The notes beneath the pieces were generated by a model. The model had not been told where the DNA came from and ran no database searches. It saw only the letters and a list, made by a program, of their open reading frames with translations. A program made the translations under genes and the position numbers. From contig NZ_BJDR01000013.1 in NCBI RefSeq assembly GCF_005405245.1, positions 1 to 56,566 on the forward strand: a stretch of 56,566 nucleotides of DNA, given 5' to 3'. Source of the DNA: Enterococcus nangangensis. GTDB taxonomy: Bacteria > Bacillota > Bacilli > Lactobacillales > Enterococcaceae. This document shows positions 21,557-30,462 of this stretch, in pieces. How positions within the stretch are numbered: the first letter of the stretch is position 1; every line of letters begins with the position of its first letter.

Positions 21557-21635
21557 GTTATACTCTTTCATGTAAGGGTCGTTAAAAAGATGAAACGCAC
21601 TCTTATAGCTAAGAGCTTCAACAAGTACTTAGCTA
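21557..21635 (+). promoter_or_regulatory. extended -10 promoter and structured leader of the fnr gene
   Basis: TGTTATACT (21556-21564) is an extended -10. The leader contains CTCTTA/TAAGAG (21600-21615) and TAGCTAAG/CTTAGCTA (21606-21613 with 21628-21635). These two hairpins share bases 21606-21613 and so cannot form together. No U-tract follows, so if this is a switch it would act at another level. The first helix of 6 bp and the second of 8 bp are exact. Confidence 0.45.
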
Positions 21636-21651
21636 GAGATGGAGGATTTTT

Positions 21652-22632
21652 ATGGCACAAGACATTTTCGACTTAACCATCATTGGTGGCGGGCCTGTAG
21701 GATTATTTGCCGCTTACTATGCCGGTCTACGCCAAATGAAAGTCAAAGTCGTCGAAAGTTTAAATGATCTTGGCGGACAACTACAATTACTTTATCCTGA
21801 AAAAGTAATTAAAGATTTACCAGGTTTCCCTCAAGTCAAAGCACAAGATTTTATCGCTCAGCTGAAAGCGCAAGTGGCCCAAGTAGACGTTACTTATTGC
21901 TTCAATGAAGAAGTCGACGCTTGCGAAAAAAAAGCTGATCTTTTTTATATTCATACCAATCAAAGCACTCATCTATCTAGAACTATTTTGGTGACTACAG
22001 GTGGTGGTGCTTTTGTCCCTCGCAAACTGGCGCTTCCTGCTAGTGAAACACTGGAACAACAAAGTTTGTTTTATCATGTCACTGACGTAGAGAACTTCAA
22101 AGGCCAAGTAGTCGGCGTCTTAGGTGGCGGCGATTCCGCCGTGGATTGGGCGTTAACCTTAGAACCGGTGGCTAAAAAAGTTTACTTGATTCATCGCCGT
22201 GATAATTTTCGGGCTTTAGAACATAGTATGAGCCAACTAACTGCAAGTTCGGTGGAACGCCTGACCCCTTATGTGGTGGAAGATTTGGTGTTAGCAGAAA
22301 ATAATTTAAGCGGTTTACAACTGCGCCACGTTAAAACCAAAGAGCAACGTACTTTGCCAGTGGACAAATTATTAGTGAGCTATGGTTTTATTAACACCCA
22401 TGCGCCTTTAGCTTGCGAAAGTCTCGGCTTAGAAGGCAACAACATTCCTGTCAACTCCCGTTGTGAGTCTTCAGTACCCGGTTTATACGCCGCAGGAGAT
22501 GTGGCCTGTTATCCCGGCAAAATTAATTTAATTGCTACTGGCCTAGGAGAAGCCCCCACTGCTGTAAGCAATGCATATTTTTATTTGCATCCCGAAAGTC
22601 GTTTGCAACCTACTCATTCTACGTCCATGTAA
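21652..22632 (+). CDS. ferredoxin--NADP+ reductase, thioredoxin-reductase-like (type 2)
   Basis: A 326-residue flavoprotein of the YumC class. It moves electrons between NADPH and ferredoxin or flavodoxin. The FAD-binding motif is 'IIGGGPVGLFAAYYAG', the NADPH site is 'GVLGGGDSAVDWAL', and 'GDVACYPGKINLIATGLGEA' binds FAD near the C-terminus. The CxxC redox pair of true thioredoxin reductases is absent, which separates it from TrxB. GGAGG precedes the ATG. The pgpA gene follows after 26 nt, probably on the same transcript. Confidence 0.93.
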   Translation: MAQDIFDLTIIGGGPVGLFAAYYAGLRQMKVKVVESLNDLGGQLQLLYPEKVIKDLPGFPQVKAQDFIAQLKAQVAQVDVTYCFNEEVDACEKKADLFYIHTNQSTHLSRTILVTTGGGAFVPRKLALPASETLEQQSLFYHVTDVENFKGQVVGVLGGGDSAVDWALTLEPVAKKVYLIHRRDNFRALEHSMSQLTASSVERLTPYVVEDLVLAENNLSGLQLRHVKTKEQRTLPVDKLLVSYGFINTHAPLACESLGLEGNNIPVNSRCESSVPGLYAAGDVACYPGKINLIATGLGEAPTAVSNAYFYLHPESRLQPTHSTSM

Positions 22633-22658
22633 CGGACGATTATTTAAGGAGGAAACTT

Positions 22659-23165
22659 ATGGTTATTCAAGGAAAAAATTTAGAAAGCGCTGCTCGCGAA
22701 CTTTTGACACAACGGGGTGTGGCTATTACGGATATTGCCGAACTAGTCATGTTTTTACAAAAGCCCTACAACGACAAAATTAGCTTAGAGACCTGTTTGA
22801 TTCATGTGGACAACGTTTTAAAAAAACGGGAAGTTCATAACGCAATTATCACAGGCGTCCAACTAGACATTTTGGCGGAAGAAAAAGCTTTAATGGAACC
22901 TTTACAGACTATTTTAGCTGATGATGAAGGTCTCTATGGTATCGATGAAATTCTCGCTTTTTCTATTGTGAATTTGTATGGCTCCATTGGTTTTACTAAT
23001 TATGGTTACATTGATAAAGTGAAACCAGGTATTTTAGAAAAACTCAACAACCATGAAGGCCCCCAGATCCATACCTTCTTAGATGACATCGTGGGTGCAA
23101 TTGCGGCAGCAGCAGCTAGCCGTTTAGCGCACGACAATCCAAGTTACAGTGACATCACGAAATAA
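22659..23165 (+). CDS. pgpA: phosphatidylglycerophosphatase A family protein (YutG/PgpA)
   Basis: A 168-residue protein of the PgpA/YutG family, which dephosphorylates phosphatidylglycerol phosphate in phospholipid synthesis. Family features include 'GIDEILAFSIVNLYGSIGFTNYGYIDK' (referred to by position about 90-116) and the C-terminal acidic block 'TFLDDIVGAIAAAAASRL'. It is the Gram-positive soluble form, lacking the membrane helices of E. coli PgpA. AAGGAGG precedes the ATG. Its link to the upstream reductase is positional only. Confidence 0.85.
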   Translation: MVIQGKNLESAARELLTQRGVAITDIAELVMFLQKPYNDKISLETCLIHVDNVLKKREVHNAIITGVQLDILAEEKALMEPLQTILADDEGLYGIDEILAFSIVNLYGSIGFTNYGYIDKVKPGILEKLNNHEGPQIHTFLDDIVGAIAAAAASRLAHDNPSYSDITK

Positions 23166-23194
23166 ATATTTGTCCTTCCTGCATTATGAAACCA

Positions 23195-23238
23195 AAAAGA
23201 TGGCGTCTCCCCAATTAGCGGGAAACGCCATCTTTTTA
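23195..23238. terminator. bidirectional terminator
   Basis: AAAAAGATGGCGT (23195-23207) pairs with ACGCCATCTTTTT (23226-23238). It separates the convergent pgpA and DUF441 genes and has A/T runs on both flanks. Confidence 0.9.
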
Positions 23239-23239
23239 T

Positions 23240-23734
23240 TTATGAAAATTTTCCTACTATCAGCATCAGTACTTGCATAATGCAATAGGTAATGCCGGCA
23301 GCAATCACTGGACCTGCCGCGATCCCTTTTAAAAAGACAACGCCGATAATCGTTCCTAAAACTAAGGCCACAGTGACCTCTGGACTGTCGGCAATCAGGC
23401 CGACCCCTTTAGCTGAAAGCATCGCCACTAAAATTCCACAGACAATCGCCACCCAACCAACCGGCGACTTAAAGGCATTGATTAAATCTCGCAAACCAAT
23501 CTCGCCCGTGGCAATGGGTACCAAAATGGCAATCGAAATAATCGTGACACCCCAGTTAATTCCTTTAGCATGAATCAAAGTTAGGACAGGTGCGGCTAAA
23601 GGAATTAATTTTAAAGCAATCACTACCCCCACAGCAATCAGCAAACTTTGGTTCTTCCCTAAGAAAGCTACCAAGGCAATTAACAGTAAAAAAATCCAAC
23701 TCTCCACTTTTTTGTTGACACTCCCTTTAAGCAT
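23240..23734 (-). CDS. DUF441 / UPF0756 family membrane protein
   Basis: A 164-residue multi-pass membrane protein with about five hydrophobic segments. It has the UPF0756 (YtwI-like) motifs '[16 protein letters not shown]' and '[19 protein letters not shown]'. Function unknown. Its ATG overlaps the stop of the upstream tandem acetyltransferase gene (TAATG), so the two are translationally coupled. Confidence 0.85.
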   Translation of the reverse strand: MLKGSVNKKVESWIFLLLIALVAFLGKNQSLLIAVGVVIALKLIPLAAPVLTLIHAKGINWGVTIISIAILVPIATGEIGLRDLINAFKSPVGWVAIVCGILVAMLSAKGVGLIADSPEVTVALVLGTIIGVVFLKGIAAGPVIAAGITYCIMQVLMLIVGKFS

Positions 23735-24708
23735 TACAACGACTCCACAAAGTATGCCATTAAAATATCGTCCACAAACTGATTGTTTAAATAAAATTCT
23801 TGAACTAAGCGACCTTCTTCATGAAAGCCTGCTTTCTGATATAAAGCAATTGCTTTAGGATTAGTCGCTAGAACCCGCAAGGTTAACTTTTTGACACCTG
23901 TTTCTTTTGCATAACGTTTAACGGCTTCTAACATCTGAAGACCGTAACCTTGGCGGCGCATCTCAGGATGAATCACTAAATCTAAAGCGCGCACGAACTG
24001 ACCTGCTGCACTAGAATGGTTAGAAGTGTACTGCATGGCGCCAACTATTTTCTCTCCTATGACCCCCACTAAATATTTTTCAAATGGATTACTGGCAATA
24101 AATTCTTCTACAGTAGGCTTTTGATATTTACCAGCCGGTGTATTGGTTTCATCCCAAGATAACTCCTCCATCGCCAAAATTGCTGGCACATCAGAAATTT
24201 CATAGGGACGCAAAACTAATTGCTTTAAAGGAAAATAGCCCATGTACACGTCATCGACAAACTGATTCTGAATAAAAAAATGATTTTTTAAGCGCCCTTC
24301 AATTTCAAATCCCGCTTTTTGATACAAGGCCATAGCTTTAGTGTTTGTAGATAGAACTCGTAACATTAATTTTTCTATGCCATCATGTAAAGCATGCTCC
24401 TGCAATAATTTTAACAACTTTAAGCCATAACCTTGCCGCCGAAATTTGGCTGCAATGGCTAGGTCAATTTCTCTTACGTGTTGACAGACAGCACCTAAAC
24501 CTAATTGGTGATAACCTACAACACCAATAATCTCACCAGCCAATTCTCCCACTAGATTTTCTGAAAAAGGATTCCGTGCTAAAAATTCATCGGCGGTCCG
24601 TTGACTCACCTGCGGAACAGGTGAGTTAGACCAATTCCAAGCTTCTTTTTCAATTGCTAAAATTGCTGGTACATCTTCTTGCGTATATGGTCTAAGAATT
24701 AAAGTCAT
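23734..24708 (-). CDS. tandem GNAT acetyltransferase (two fused domains)
   Basis: 324 residues formed by an internal duplication. Residues 1-160 ('[18 protein letters not shown]') and 165-324 ('[19 protein letters not shown]') are two GNAT domains. Each has an acetyl-CoA loop, '[10 protein letters not shown]' and '[10 protein letters not shown]', followed by '[13 protein letters not shown]' and '[13 protein letters not shown]'. This is a RimI-like N-acetyltransferase pair; the substrate is unknown. Both acetyl-CoA sites look intact, so both halves may be active. GAGGAATG precedes the ATG. Confidence 0.88.
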   Translation of the reverse strand: MTLILRPYTQEDVPAILAIEKEAWNWSNSPVPQVSQRTADEFLARNPFSENLVGELAGEIIGVVGYHQLGLGAVCQHVREIDLAIAAKFRRQGYGLKLLKLLQEHALHDGIEKLMLRVLSTNTKAMALYQKAGFEIEGRLKNHFFIQNQFVDDVYMGYFPLKQLVLRPYEISDVPAILAMEELSWDETNTPAGKYQKPTVEEFIASNPFEKYLVGVIGEKIVGAMQYTSNHSSAAGQFVRALDLVIHPEMRRQGYGLQMLEAVKRYAKETGVKKLTLRVLATNPKAIALYQKAGFHEEGRLVQEFYLNNQFVDDILMAYFVESL

Positions 24709-24870
24709 TTTTCATTCCTCTTTCGTCTTCGTTTCATTCATTCCAGTTTGCCACCAAAACTGCCCCTTGTCCATCAAAAAATTCTCTTCTCCCATCAAGA
24801 CGCTAAAACGACAAATTGCTGTAACCTATTAATGCTACTAGTATACTCGCTAACGTTTTAAGAGGACATG

Positions 24871-24912
24871 AAAAAACTGTAATCACCAACCATGGAGATT
24901 ACAGTTTTAATT
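24871..24912 (-). terminator. terminator of purB
   Basis: AAAACTGTAATC (24873-24884) pairs with GATTACAGTTTT (24897-24908). On the minus strand it is followed by TTTTTTC. It lies just past the purB stop. The rest of 24709-24870 shows no gene. Confidence 0.82.
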
Positions 24913-24934
24913 TTAGCCTCAAGACACGTACTAT

Positions 24935-26233
24935 TTACGACTCTAAACCTACTCGTTTAAAGATTGCATCTACATTTTTTAAATGCCAATGGTAATCAAA
25001 TGCATCGTCAATTTCGGCCGGTGTTAATTTACTCATAATCACTTCGTCGGCTTCCACTAGTGGTCTAAAAGGCACTTGGTTGTCCCAACTAATCGCCGTC
25101 TTCGGTTGCACGAGGTCGTAAGCTTCTTCTCGCGTTAAACCGTGATCAATTAATTTTAACATGACCCGTTGTGAATAAATCAAACCAAACGTTGCTGCCA
25201 TATTCCGTTTCATATTTTCAGGGAAGACTGTGAGATTTTCTACGATGCGACCAAAACGATTCAACATGTAGTCAATCAACATCGTGGTGTCGGGAATAAT
25301 AATCCGTTCCGCCGAAGAATGGGAAATGTCCCGTTCATGCCACAGAGACACATCCTCGTAAGCCGTTAACATGTGACCCCGAATGACCCGCGCTAGTCCA
25401 CACATATTCTCAGAGCCAATGGGATTCCGTTTGTGGGGCATCGCCGAAGAGCCCTTTTGCCCTTTTGCAAAAAATTCTTCCACTTCTCGCGTTTCTGATT
25501 TTTGTAAGCCACGAATTTCGGTAGCAAAACGTTCAATCGAAGTGGCAATTAAAGAAAGACTAGCTAGGTATTCAGCGTGTAAATCTCGTGGCAATACTTG
25601 GGTAGAAATTTCTTGCGGGCGTGTACCAAGTTTTGCGCAAACATATTCTTCCACAAACGGTGGGATGTTAGCAAAGGTCCCTACAGCGCCAGAAATTTTC
25701 CCCGCTTCCACACCTTTAGCCGCATGTTCAAAGCGTTCAATATTTCGTTTCATTTCGGAATACCAAGTAGCTAACTTCAAACCAAAAGTCGTCGGTTCGG
25801 CATGTACGCCGTGGGTCCGGCCCATCATTACCGTATACTTATGTGCCAACGCTTTTTTGGCGATAATGGCAGTAAATTTTTGTAAATCTTCACGAATAAT
25901 ATCGTTAGCTTGTTTCAGTAGATAACCGTAAGCGGTGTCCACCACATCAGTTGAGGTTAAACCATAATGAATCCATTTCCGTTCTTCTCCTAAAGTTTCG
26001 GAGACGGCGCGGGTGAAGGCCACCACATCGTGATGAGTGACTTCTTCAATGGCTAAGATTCGCTTTACGTCAAAGCCGGCATTGGCACGAATTTTTTCCA
26101 CATCTTCATGGGGAATTTCACCTAGTTCAGCCCATGCTTCATCTGCTAAAATTTCTACTTCTAACCACGCTTGGTAACGATTTTCATCGGCCCAAATATC
26201 CCGCATCACTTTTCTTGAGTACCGCTCTAACAT
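24935..26233 (-). CDS. purB: adenylosuccinate lyase PurB
   Basis: A 432-residue member of the fumarase/aspartase superfamily. It releases fumarate from SAICAR and from adenylosuccinate, two steps of purine synthesis. The signature '[17 protein letters not shown]' is present, as is the catalytic-His segment '[14 protein letters not shown]'. AAAGGAG upstream of the ATG overlaps the end of purK. It is the last gene of the xpt-purK-purB group. Confidence 0.97.
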   Translation of the reverse strand: MLERYSRKVMRDIWADENRYQAWLEVEILADEAWAELGEIPHEDVEKIRANAGFDVKRILAIEEVTHHDVVAFTRAVSETLGEERKWIHYGLTSTDVVDTAYGYLLKQANDIIREDLQKFTAIIAKKALAHKYTVMMGRTHGVHAEPTTFGLKLATWYSEMKRNIERFEHAAKGVEAGKISGAVGTFANIPPFVEEYVCAKLGTRPQEISTQVLPRDLHAEYLASLSLIATSIERFATEIRGLQKSETREVEEFFAKGQKGSSAMPHKRNPIGSENMCGLARVIRGHMLTAYEDVSLWHERDISHSSAERIIIPDTTMLIDYMLNRFGRIVENLTVFPENMKRNMAATFGLIYSQRVMLKLIDHGLTREEAYDLVQPKTAISWDNQVPFRPLVEADEVIMSKLTPAEIDDAFDYHWHLKNVDAIFKRVGLES

Positions 26234-26245
26234 GTCTTTACTCCT

Positions 26246-27376
26246 TTAATCCCAAATTTGAGTTTGATAAATTGCTTCTAAAGTCTGATAAATATCTTCC
26301 GTTAAAATTGTGATGTAGCCCACTGGTTGATTATCCCCACTGGCTAACTTGCCATAATATTGAAAATCCCAATCGGGAAAGGCATCAATAATTTTTTCTG
26401 ATTCGAATTGATCTTGGCTCAAAATATTGACGGAAACAGCCGTTGCCAATAATTTTGCGCTACCTAGACTCCAGTTGGCACAACTGCGGGCTAGTAAATC
26501 ATACTGACTAAAGTTAGCTGCTGAGCGAAATAAATTGTTAGCTAGACTAGGAACCGTAGCAACTTCATTCACATAAATAGCGCCGTTTTTCCCCACAAAA
26601 AGTTCTAAGGTTAAGACACCTGTGAGTTCGATATTTTTAGCTAGCGCTTTGGCGATCCGTTGCGCTTCTGTGGCGACTTCTGGTAAAACCCGCGCTGGGA
26701 CAATACTCTGGTGCCAGCGATTTTTCTTTTGCACCACTTCCACGGCCGGTAATACACTGACTTCTTGTCGCTCATTGCCAAAAACGGTCACGACTAATTC
26801 TTTTTCTAAAGGAATCCACGCTTCTAAGACACACGTGCCAAAACGCAGTAAGTCGATAGCTTTACGAATATCCGCTGGCGAATACAAGACCATTTGGCCA
26901 TGACCAGCGTGTCCTTTTTCAGCCGTTTTTAAAACGCAAGGGTAACCGATACCATCAATTGCATCTTGAATGTCCGTCACGTTAACAATTGTCGCATAAG
27001 GCGCCAAAACGATATTGTTGTCCTCTAAAAAAGCTTTTTCCAACAGGCGATCTTTGGTAATCTCCAATAAATCAATACTTTGAATCACTGGCACCACGGG
27101 TTGAATGTGGCGCAGGCTCGCTGTAGGCACGGCTTCTGTCGTATAAATGACGCCGTGAACATTGACGGCTAACTCTTCAAAGCCCGCCAAGTCGTCAAAG
27201 TCAGCGATAATCTGTTCATCGCAAACTTGTGCAGCTGGGCAATCTTTATTGGGATCTAAGAGGAGCACTTTTAAGCCTAAGCCGTGACAAGCGTTGGCAC
27301 TTAAACGGCCTAGTTCATCACCACCAATAATGCCGATGGTTTGACCAGGTAAAAATTTTTTCCCCAAGTTTATCAC
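26246..27376 (-). CDS. purK: PurK-like ATP-grasp protein (divergent)
   Basis: 376 residues with the PurK layout. The N-terminal pre-ATP-grasp domain is 'GQTIGIIGGDELGRL', the ATP-grasp core contains 'YPCVLKTAEKGHAGHGQM', and 'EAWIPLEKELVVTVFG' follows. PurK makes N5-carboxyaminoimidazole ribonucleotide. However, the usual GGGQLGRM is GGDELGRL, GYDGKGQ is GHAGHGQ, and the substrate-binding segment NEIAPRPHNSGH is NEVATVPSLANN. The activity may therefore be altered or lost. The start is a GTG at 27376 with GAGAGAAAG upstream. Position between xpt and purB supports a purine role. Confidence 0.75.
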   Translation of the reverse strand: MINLGKKFLPGQTIGIIGGDELGRLSANACHGLGLKVLLLDPNKDCPAAQVCDEQIIADFDDLAGFEELAVNVHGVIYTTEAVPTASLRHIQPVVPVIQSIDLLEITKDRLLEKAFLEDNNIVLAPYATIVNVTDIQDAIDGIGYPCVLKTAEKGHAGHGQMVLYSPADIRKAIDLLRFGTCVLEAWIPLEKELVVTVFGNERQEVSVLPAVEVVQKKNRWHQSIVPARVLPEVATEAQRIAKALAKNIELTGVLTLELFVGKNGAIYVNEVATVPSLANNLFRSAANFSQYDLLARSCANWSLGSAKLLATAVSVNILSQDQFESEKIIDAFPDWDFQYYGKLASGDNQPVGYITILTEDIYQTLEAIYQTQIWD

Positions 27377-27404
27377 TACTTTCTCTCGTGTTGTCGTCGA
27401 TTAA

Positions 27405-27992
27405 TTACGCCTCATCATCAGCAGGTAAGAATTTTACCTCTTGCTTTTCGAGGCTGGCAACGCGGGCCAAAGAAACAACTTTTACACCAGAGCGTTGTAA
27501 AAAGTCGCGGCCGTCTTGGAAACTTTTTTCAATTAAAATACCGATGCCTTCCACACTAGCACCAGCTTGTTCACACAACTCAATCAAACCTTTAGCTGCC
27601 ATCCCATTGGCCAAAAAGTCATCGATTAATAAGACGTGATCTTCGGCACTTAAAAAGCGCCGCGAAATACTAATATTCGAGGTTACTTGTTTGGTGAAGG
27701 AATAGACCTTCGTAGAAAGTAACTCTTCATTCATGGTTAAACTTTTCCCTTTGCGGGCATAAATCATGGGTACGCCTAAAGCTTGCGCGGTATACAAAGC
27801 TGGCGCAATACCAGAAGTTTCAATAGTGACTACTTTGGTAATCCCGGCTTCCTTAAAAATTTCTGCAAAGCGTGCGCCAATTTTTTCCATCAGAATTGGA
27901 TCCACTTGGTGAGTAATAAAACTGTCTACTTTCAAGACACCTTCACTTAAAACCCGACCATTATTTGCAATTCGTTCTTCTAATTCCCGCAT
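27405..27992 (-). CDS. xpt: xanthine phosphoribosyltransferase
   Basis: A 195-residue type I phosphoribosyltransferase that converts xanthine and PRPP to XMP in purine salvage. The PRPP loop is '[17 protein letters not shown]', and the N-terminal '[14 protein letters not shown]' is typical of Xpt. GGAGG precedes the ATG. It leads a three-gene purine group with purK and purB. No purine riboswitch is recognisable in the 5' region. Confidence 0.95.
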   Translation of the reverse strand: MRELEERIANNGRVLSEGVLKVDSFITHQVDPILMEKIGARFAEIFKEAGITKVVTIETSGIAPALYTAQALGVPMIYARKGKSLTMNEELLSTKVYSFTKQVTSNISISRRFLSAEDHVLLIDDFLANGMAAKGLIELCEQAGASVEGIGILIEKSFQDGRDFLQRSGVKVVSLARVASLEKQEVKFLPADDEA

Positions 27993-28017
27993 GATTTCCT
28001 CCTAAAATTTTCAAACT

Positions 28018-28045
28018 TGTATAGCTTTTATTAAAACACTGCCAA
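28018..28045 (-). promoter_or_regulatory. candidate promoter of xpt-purK-purB
   Basis: On the minus strand TTGGCA (28040-28045), a 16-bp spacer and TATACA (28018-28023) lie 26 nt before the xpt start codon. This is a reasonable but not perfect sigma-A promoter. The rest of 27993-28163 holds no gene. Confidence 0.5.
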
Positions 28046-28163
28046 TTTCAAATTTCAAGGAACAATCGTAACTCCTGTGAAAAAAAACGTCAAACGTTCA
28101 GAAAAAACATACTTTAACTTACATTAGCAGAGAAATATTCCCCTTTTTGTTACAAATAAACTA

Positions 28164-28211
28164 ACAAAACGGCGACTTGCTACAGAAAAAATTTCTCAGC
28201 AAGTCGCCGTT
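28164..28211 (-). terminator. terminator of the 28231-30996 gene group
   Basis: AACGGCGACTTGCT (28168-28181) pairs perfectly with 28198-28211. A short TTTTG follows on the minus strand. It closes the leftward four-gene cluster. Confidence 0.75.
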
Positions 28212-28230
28212 AATTCCACCAGACTACAGG

Positions 28231-28923
28231 TTATTCTGATGCTTGCGGTTTTTCTTCTTCGCGGTACTTCATCATTTTTTTGGAAAAAAGTTCTGCGCTA
28301 GTTGGCGGTGTGTACGTCACTGCATTGGCACCAGCGGCAATAGTAGCCGCAATCGTTTCATCATCAGGTCCTCCAGTGGCAATAATTGGTAGCTCCGGAT
28401 AAAGGTTACGAAAATGAGCCACAGTGGCTGCCGTATCTTTTCCCGCCGAAATATTGATAATGGAAACACCAGCTGCTAACTTTTCAGCTAAAGGTGTATG
28501 AATACTGGTCACTGTACTCACCACGGGAATGTCCACCACGGCTGTCACCATCTTCACCGTTTTCAAGGGTGTGGGCGCATTTAAAACTACCCCGATGGAT
28601 CCTTGAGCTTCTGCAAAAAGACTCATGTACGCACTGCGACTACCCTGGGTTAATCCGCCACCGACGCCAGAAAATACCGGAATATCGGCTGCTTCAATAA
28701 TACTTTTTGTAATGGCCGGATGGGGAGTAAAAGGATAAACTGCAATGACGGCATCCGCATTGGTATTCCGAATAATGGAAATATCCGTGGTGAAAATAAT
28801 GGAGCGAATTTTTTTACCAAAGATCACAATACCACTAGCTTTTTTAATTAGCTCAGGAACTTTAACAATATCTTTTCTCAGGTCCGTCATAATCTCCGGA
28901 ACAAATCTTTCTTCTGTCGTCAT
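28231..28923 (-). CDS. predicted TIM-barrel phosphate-binding protein, function unknown
   Basis: 230 residues with alternating strand-helix pattern. Glycine-rich turns near the C-terminal ends of strands include 'VFSGVGGGLTQG', 'INISAGKDTAATV' and 'IIATGGPDDETIAATI', as in (beta/alpha)8 phosphate-binding proteins. No catalytic signature was recognised. Similar lactobacillal proteins are, as far as I recall, labelled only 'hydrolase', which I would not rely on. GGGAGGATG is the ribosome site. It is the last gene of a cluster containing two cell-wall hydrolase genes, but the fold does not suggest a wall enzyme. Confidence 0.6.
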   Translation of the reverse strand: MTTEERFVPEIMTDLRKDIVKVPELIKKASGIVIFGKKIRSIIFTTDISIIRNTNADAVIAVYPFTPHPAITKSIIEAADIPVFSGVGGGLTQGSRSAYMSLFAEAQGSIGVVLNAPTPLKTVKMVTAVVDIPVVSTVTSIHTPLAEKLAAGVSIINISAGKDTAATVAHFRNLYPELPIIATGGPDDETIAATIAAGANAVTYTPPTSAELFSKKMMKYREEEKPQASE

Positions 28924-28942
28924 GGTGGCATCCTCCCAAACT

Positions 28943-29608
28943 TTATTGTGTCGCAGTAAAACTATCGTATTGCGTTAAATTATACTCTTCAATGACGCCG
29001 ATAATTTTTTCGGCATAGGTTGGATCGGTGGCATAACCGGAAGTTTGCAAAGCTTGCGCCGCGCTTTGATAGTCTTTCGCTAAAAGAACGCTTTGATACT
29101 GCTGAGGATTCCAGGTCGTCCCATTCACAAAAAGAGCGCTGTGGGCTTCTAAACTTTCCGCGTTACTACCAAAAACACGAAAATCAGCAGTGACCGTCAG
29201 CCATTGACCATCAACATACTCTTGGGTTTCCAAGTGAACCTTTTCCTGGCCAGCACCAGCTTTAATCCCAAACAAATTATGATACTCACTAGCTAAGCGG
29301 GAACGGCCCCAATCGGATTCTAAAATTGCCTGTCCTAAAATAATACTCGGCAACACACCATACTGGGCGTGTAGTTCTTGGGCTTTAGGCACAAGGCTTG
29401 CTAAAAAATCATCGTGACTCAAATACTCTTCCGTGGTGGCTGTCGTCGCAGACGTGGAACTTTGGATGACCATTTTCCCCAGATGATAGATGCCGACAAA
29501 GGCCAACCACAAAATCACAACAATGGTAATGAACACTTTTAAGCGGCGCTGATAAGGTGCCCGTTTTTGATAGGACCGGCGAACCTTTACCTTTTTCTTT
29601 TTACTCAT
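28943..29608 (-). CDS. membrane-anchored glucosaminidase-family peptidoglycan hydrolase
   Basis: 221 residues. A basic N-terminus ('KKKKVKVRRSYQKR') leads to one membrane helix (about 26-48), then an extracellular GH73/glucosaminidase domain. The catalytic Glu is probably in 'IILGQAILESDWGRSRLA', followed by 'HNLFGIKA' and the C-terminal 'GYATDPTYAEKIIGVIEEY'. It has no LysM or SH3 repeats, so it is a small membrane-tethered form. It would cleave the glycan strands. AGGAG precedes the ATG. It follows a D,D-carboxypeptidase gene by 7 nt. Confidence 0.88.
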   Translation of the reverse strand: MSKKKKVKVRRSYQKRAPYQRRLKVFITIVVILWLAFVGIYHLGKMVIQSSTSATTATTEEYLSHDDFLASLVPKAQELHAQYGVLPSIILGQAILESDWGRSRLASEYHNLFGIKAGAGQEKVHLETQEYVDGQWLTVTADFRVFGSNAESLEAHSALFVNGTTWNPQQYQSVLLAKDYQSAAQALQTSGYATDPTYAEKIIGVIEEYNLTQYDSFTATQ

Positions 29609-29615
29609 AATACTC

Positions 29616-30455
29616 CTAGTTTTCTGATAGTCGTTGGTGGTATTCTTCTAAACTCAAATTATTTTCCGTCAGATACTGAGCACTGTCAACCCCAACGTAA
29701 CGTAAGTGCCATGGTTCGTATTCGATATACGTGTCAGCTGTCTTACCTAAAGGGTAACGAATAATAAAACCTGCTGCTGGCGCATATTGCGCTAGCCATT
29801 CCGCCGCTTCAGTCGAGCCAAACGCGGTTACTAATTCCCCACTTTCCTTAGCCCACACGTCGTCAATCACGTCGACTGCTAAGCCGGTATGGTGTTCGCT
29901 AGTGCCTGGTGCCGTTAAATATTTTAACGTTTCCCCACGAGCCTCGGCTACGGAAAGTCCAGTTGCTACGTACTCCGCAATTTTGTCTTGAAAAAGTTCT
30001 TCTTGGTGCGCAATACTGCGGTAGCCTGAAATCAGCACCAGGTTAATCCCCGCCTTGTTTGCTGCCGCGAAAAGTTCCGTCAAAGAATCAAAAATTTCTG
30101 CAGCAATCCATTGTCCGGCAAACTCAACTAATTGCACAGTTGGTTCCGTAGTAACGGGATGATCACGATTCACTAGCTGTAGTTGCCAATCATCTTTCGT
30201 CACCCCCGCAGGTAAGTCGCTACTTGGGACAACTGGTGCCACCGCCTTTGCTCTTGCACCTGTAGCAGGTCTATCAAACTTCTCTTGCATAAAAGGAAAT
30301 GTAGTCACCACTTTGTTTCCCTGACACACAGCAGGAATCATTAGGCCATCAGTCGGTTGCCAACTGGCCATAACTTTTTTACTAGCGCCTAAAAGATTAG
30401 CTAGCATGACAGCTAAGATTCCTAAAAAAACTTTTTGATATTTTTTTTGCTTCAT
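29616..30455 (-). CDS. D-alanyl-D-alanine carboxypeptidase, VanY/M15B family
   Basis: 279 residues from the ATG at 30455. An N-terminal hydrophobic signal/anchor ('VFLGILAVMLANLLGA') precedes the M15 zinc-peptidase domain. The zinc site is 'SEHHTGLAVDVID' with the third ligand in 'YEPWHLRYVG', and 'LISGYRSIAHQEELF' is also typical. It trims the terminal D-Ala from peptidoglycan stems. The frame extends to 30482, but AAAGGAATGAG fits the 30455 start, and the longer form would overlap the preceding gene by 20 nt. The zinc-site residues look intact. There are no vanR, vanS or other van genes nearby, so this is housekeeping wall trimming, not glycopeptide resistance. Confidence 0.9.
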   Translation of the reverse strand: MKQKKYQKVFLGILAVMLANLLGASKKVMASWQPTDGLMIPAVCQGNKVVTTFPFMQEKFDRPATGARAKAVAPVVPSSDLPAGVTKDDWQLQLVNRDHPVTTEPTVQLVEFAGQWIAAEIFDSLTELFAAANKAGINLVLISGYRSIAHQEELFQDKIAEYVATGLSVAEARGETLKYLTAPGTSEHHTGLAVDVIDDVWAKESGELVTAFGSTEAAEWLAQYAPAAGFIIRYPLGKTADTYIEYEPWHLRYVGVDSAQYLTENNLSLEEYHQRLSEN

Positions 30456-30462
30456 AGGCAAC

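Noticed and set aside
28090-28110. PurBox-like CTGAACGTT upstream of xpt
   Set aside because: Only one partial match was seen, without a second box at the expected distance.
27993-28163. Purine riboswitch upstream of xpt
   Set aside because: The conserved loops of a guanine/xanthine riboswitch are absent and no terminator is present.
29616-30455. VanY as a glycopeptide-resistance gene
   Set aside because: No vanR, vanS, vanH, vanA or vanX homologue is near, and M15B carboxypeptidases are common housekeeping proteins.
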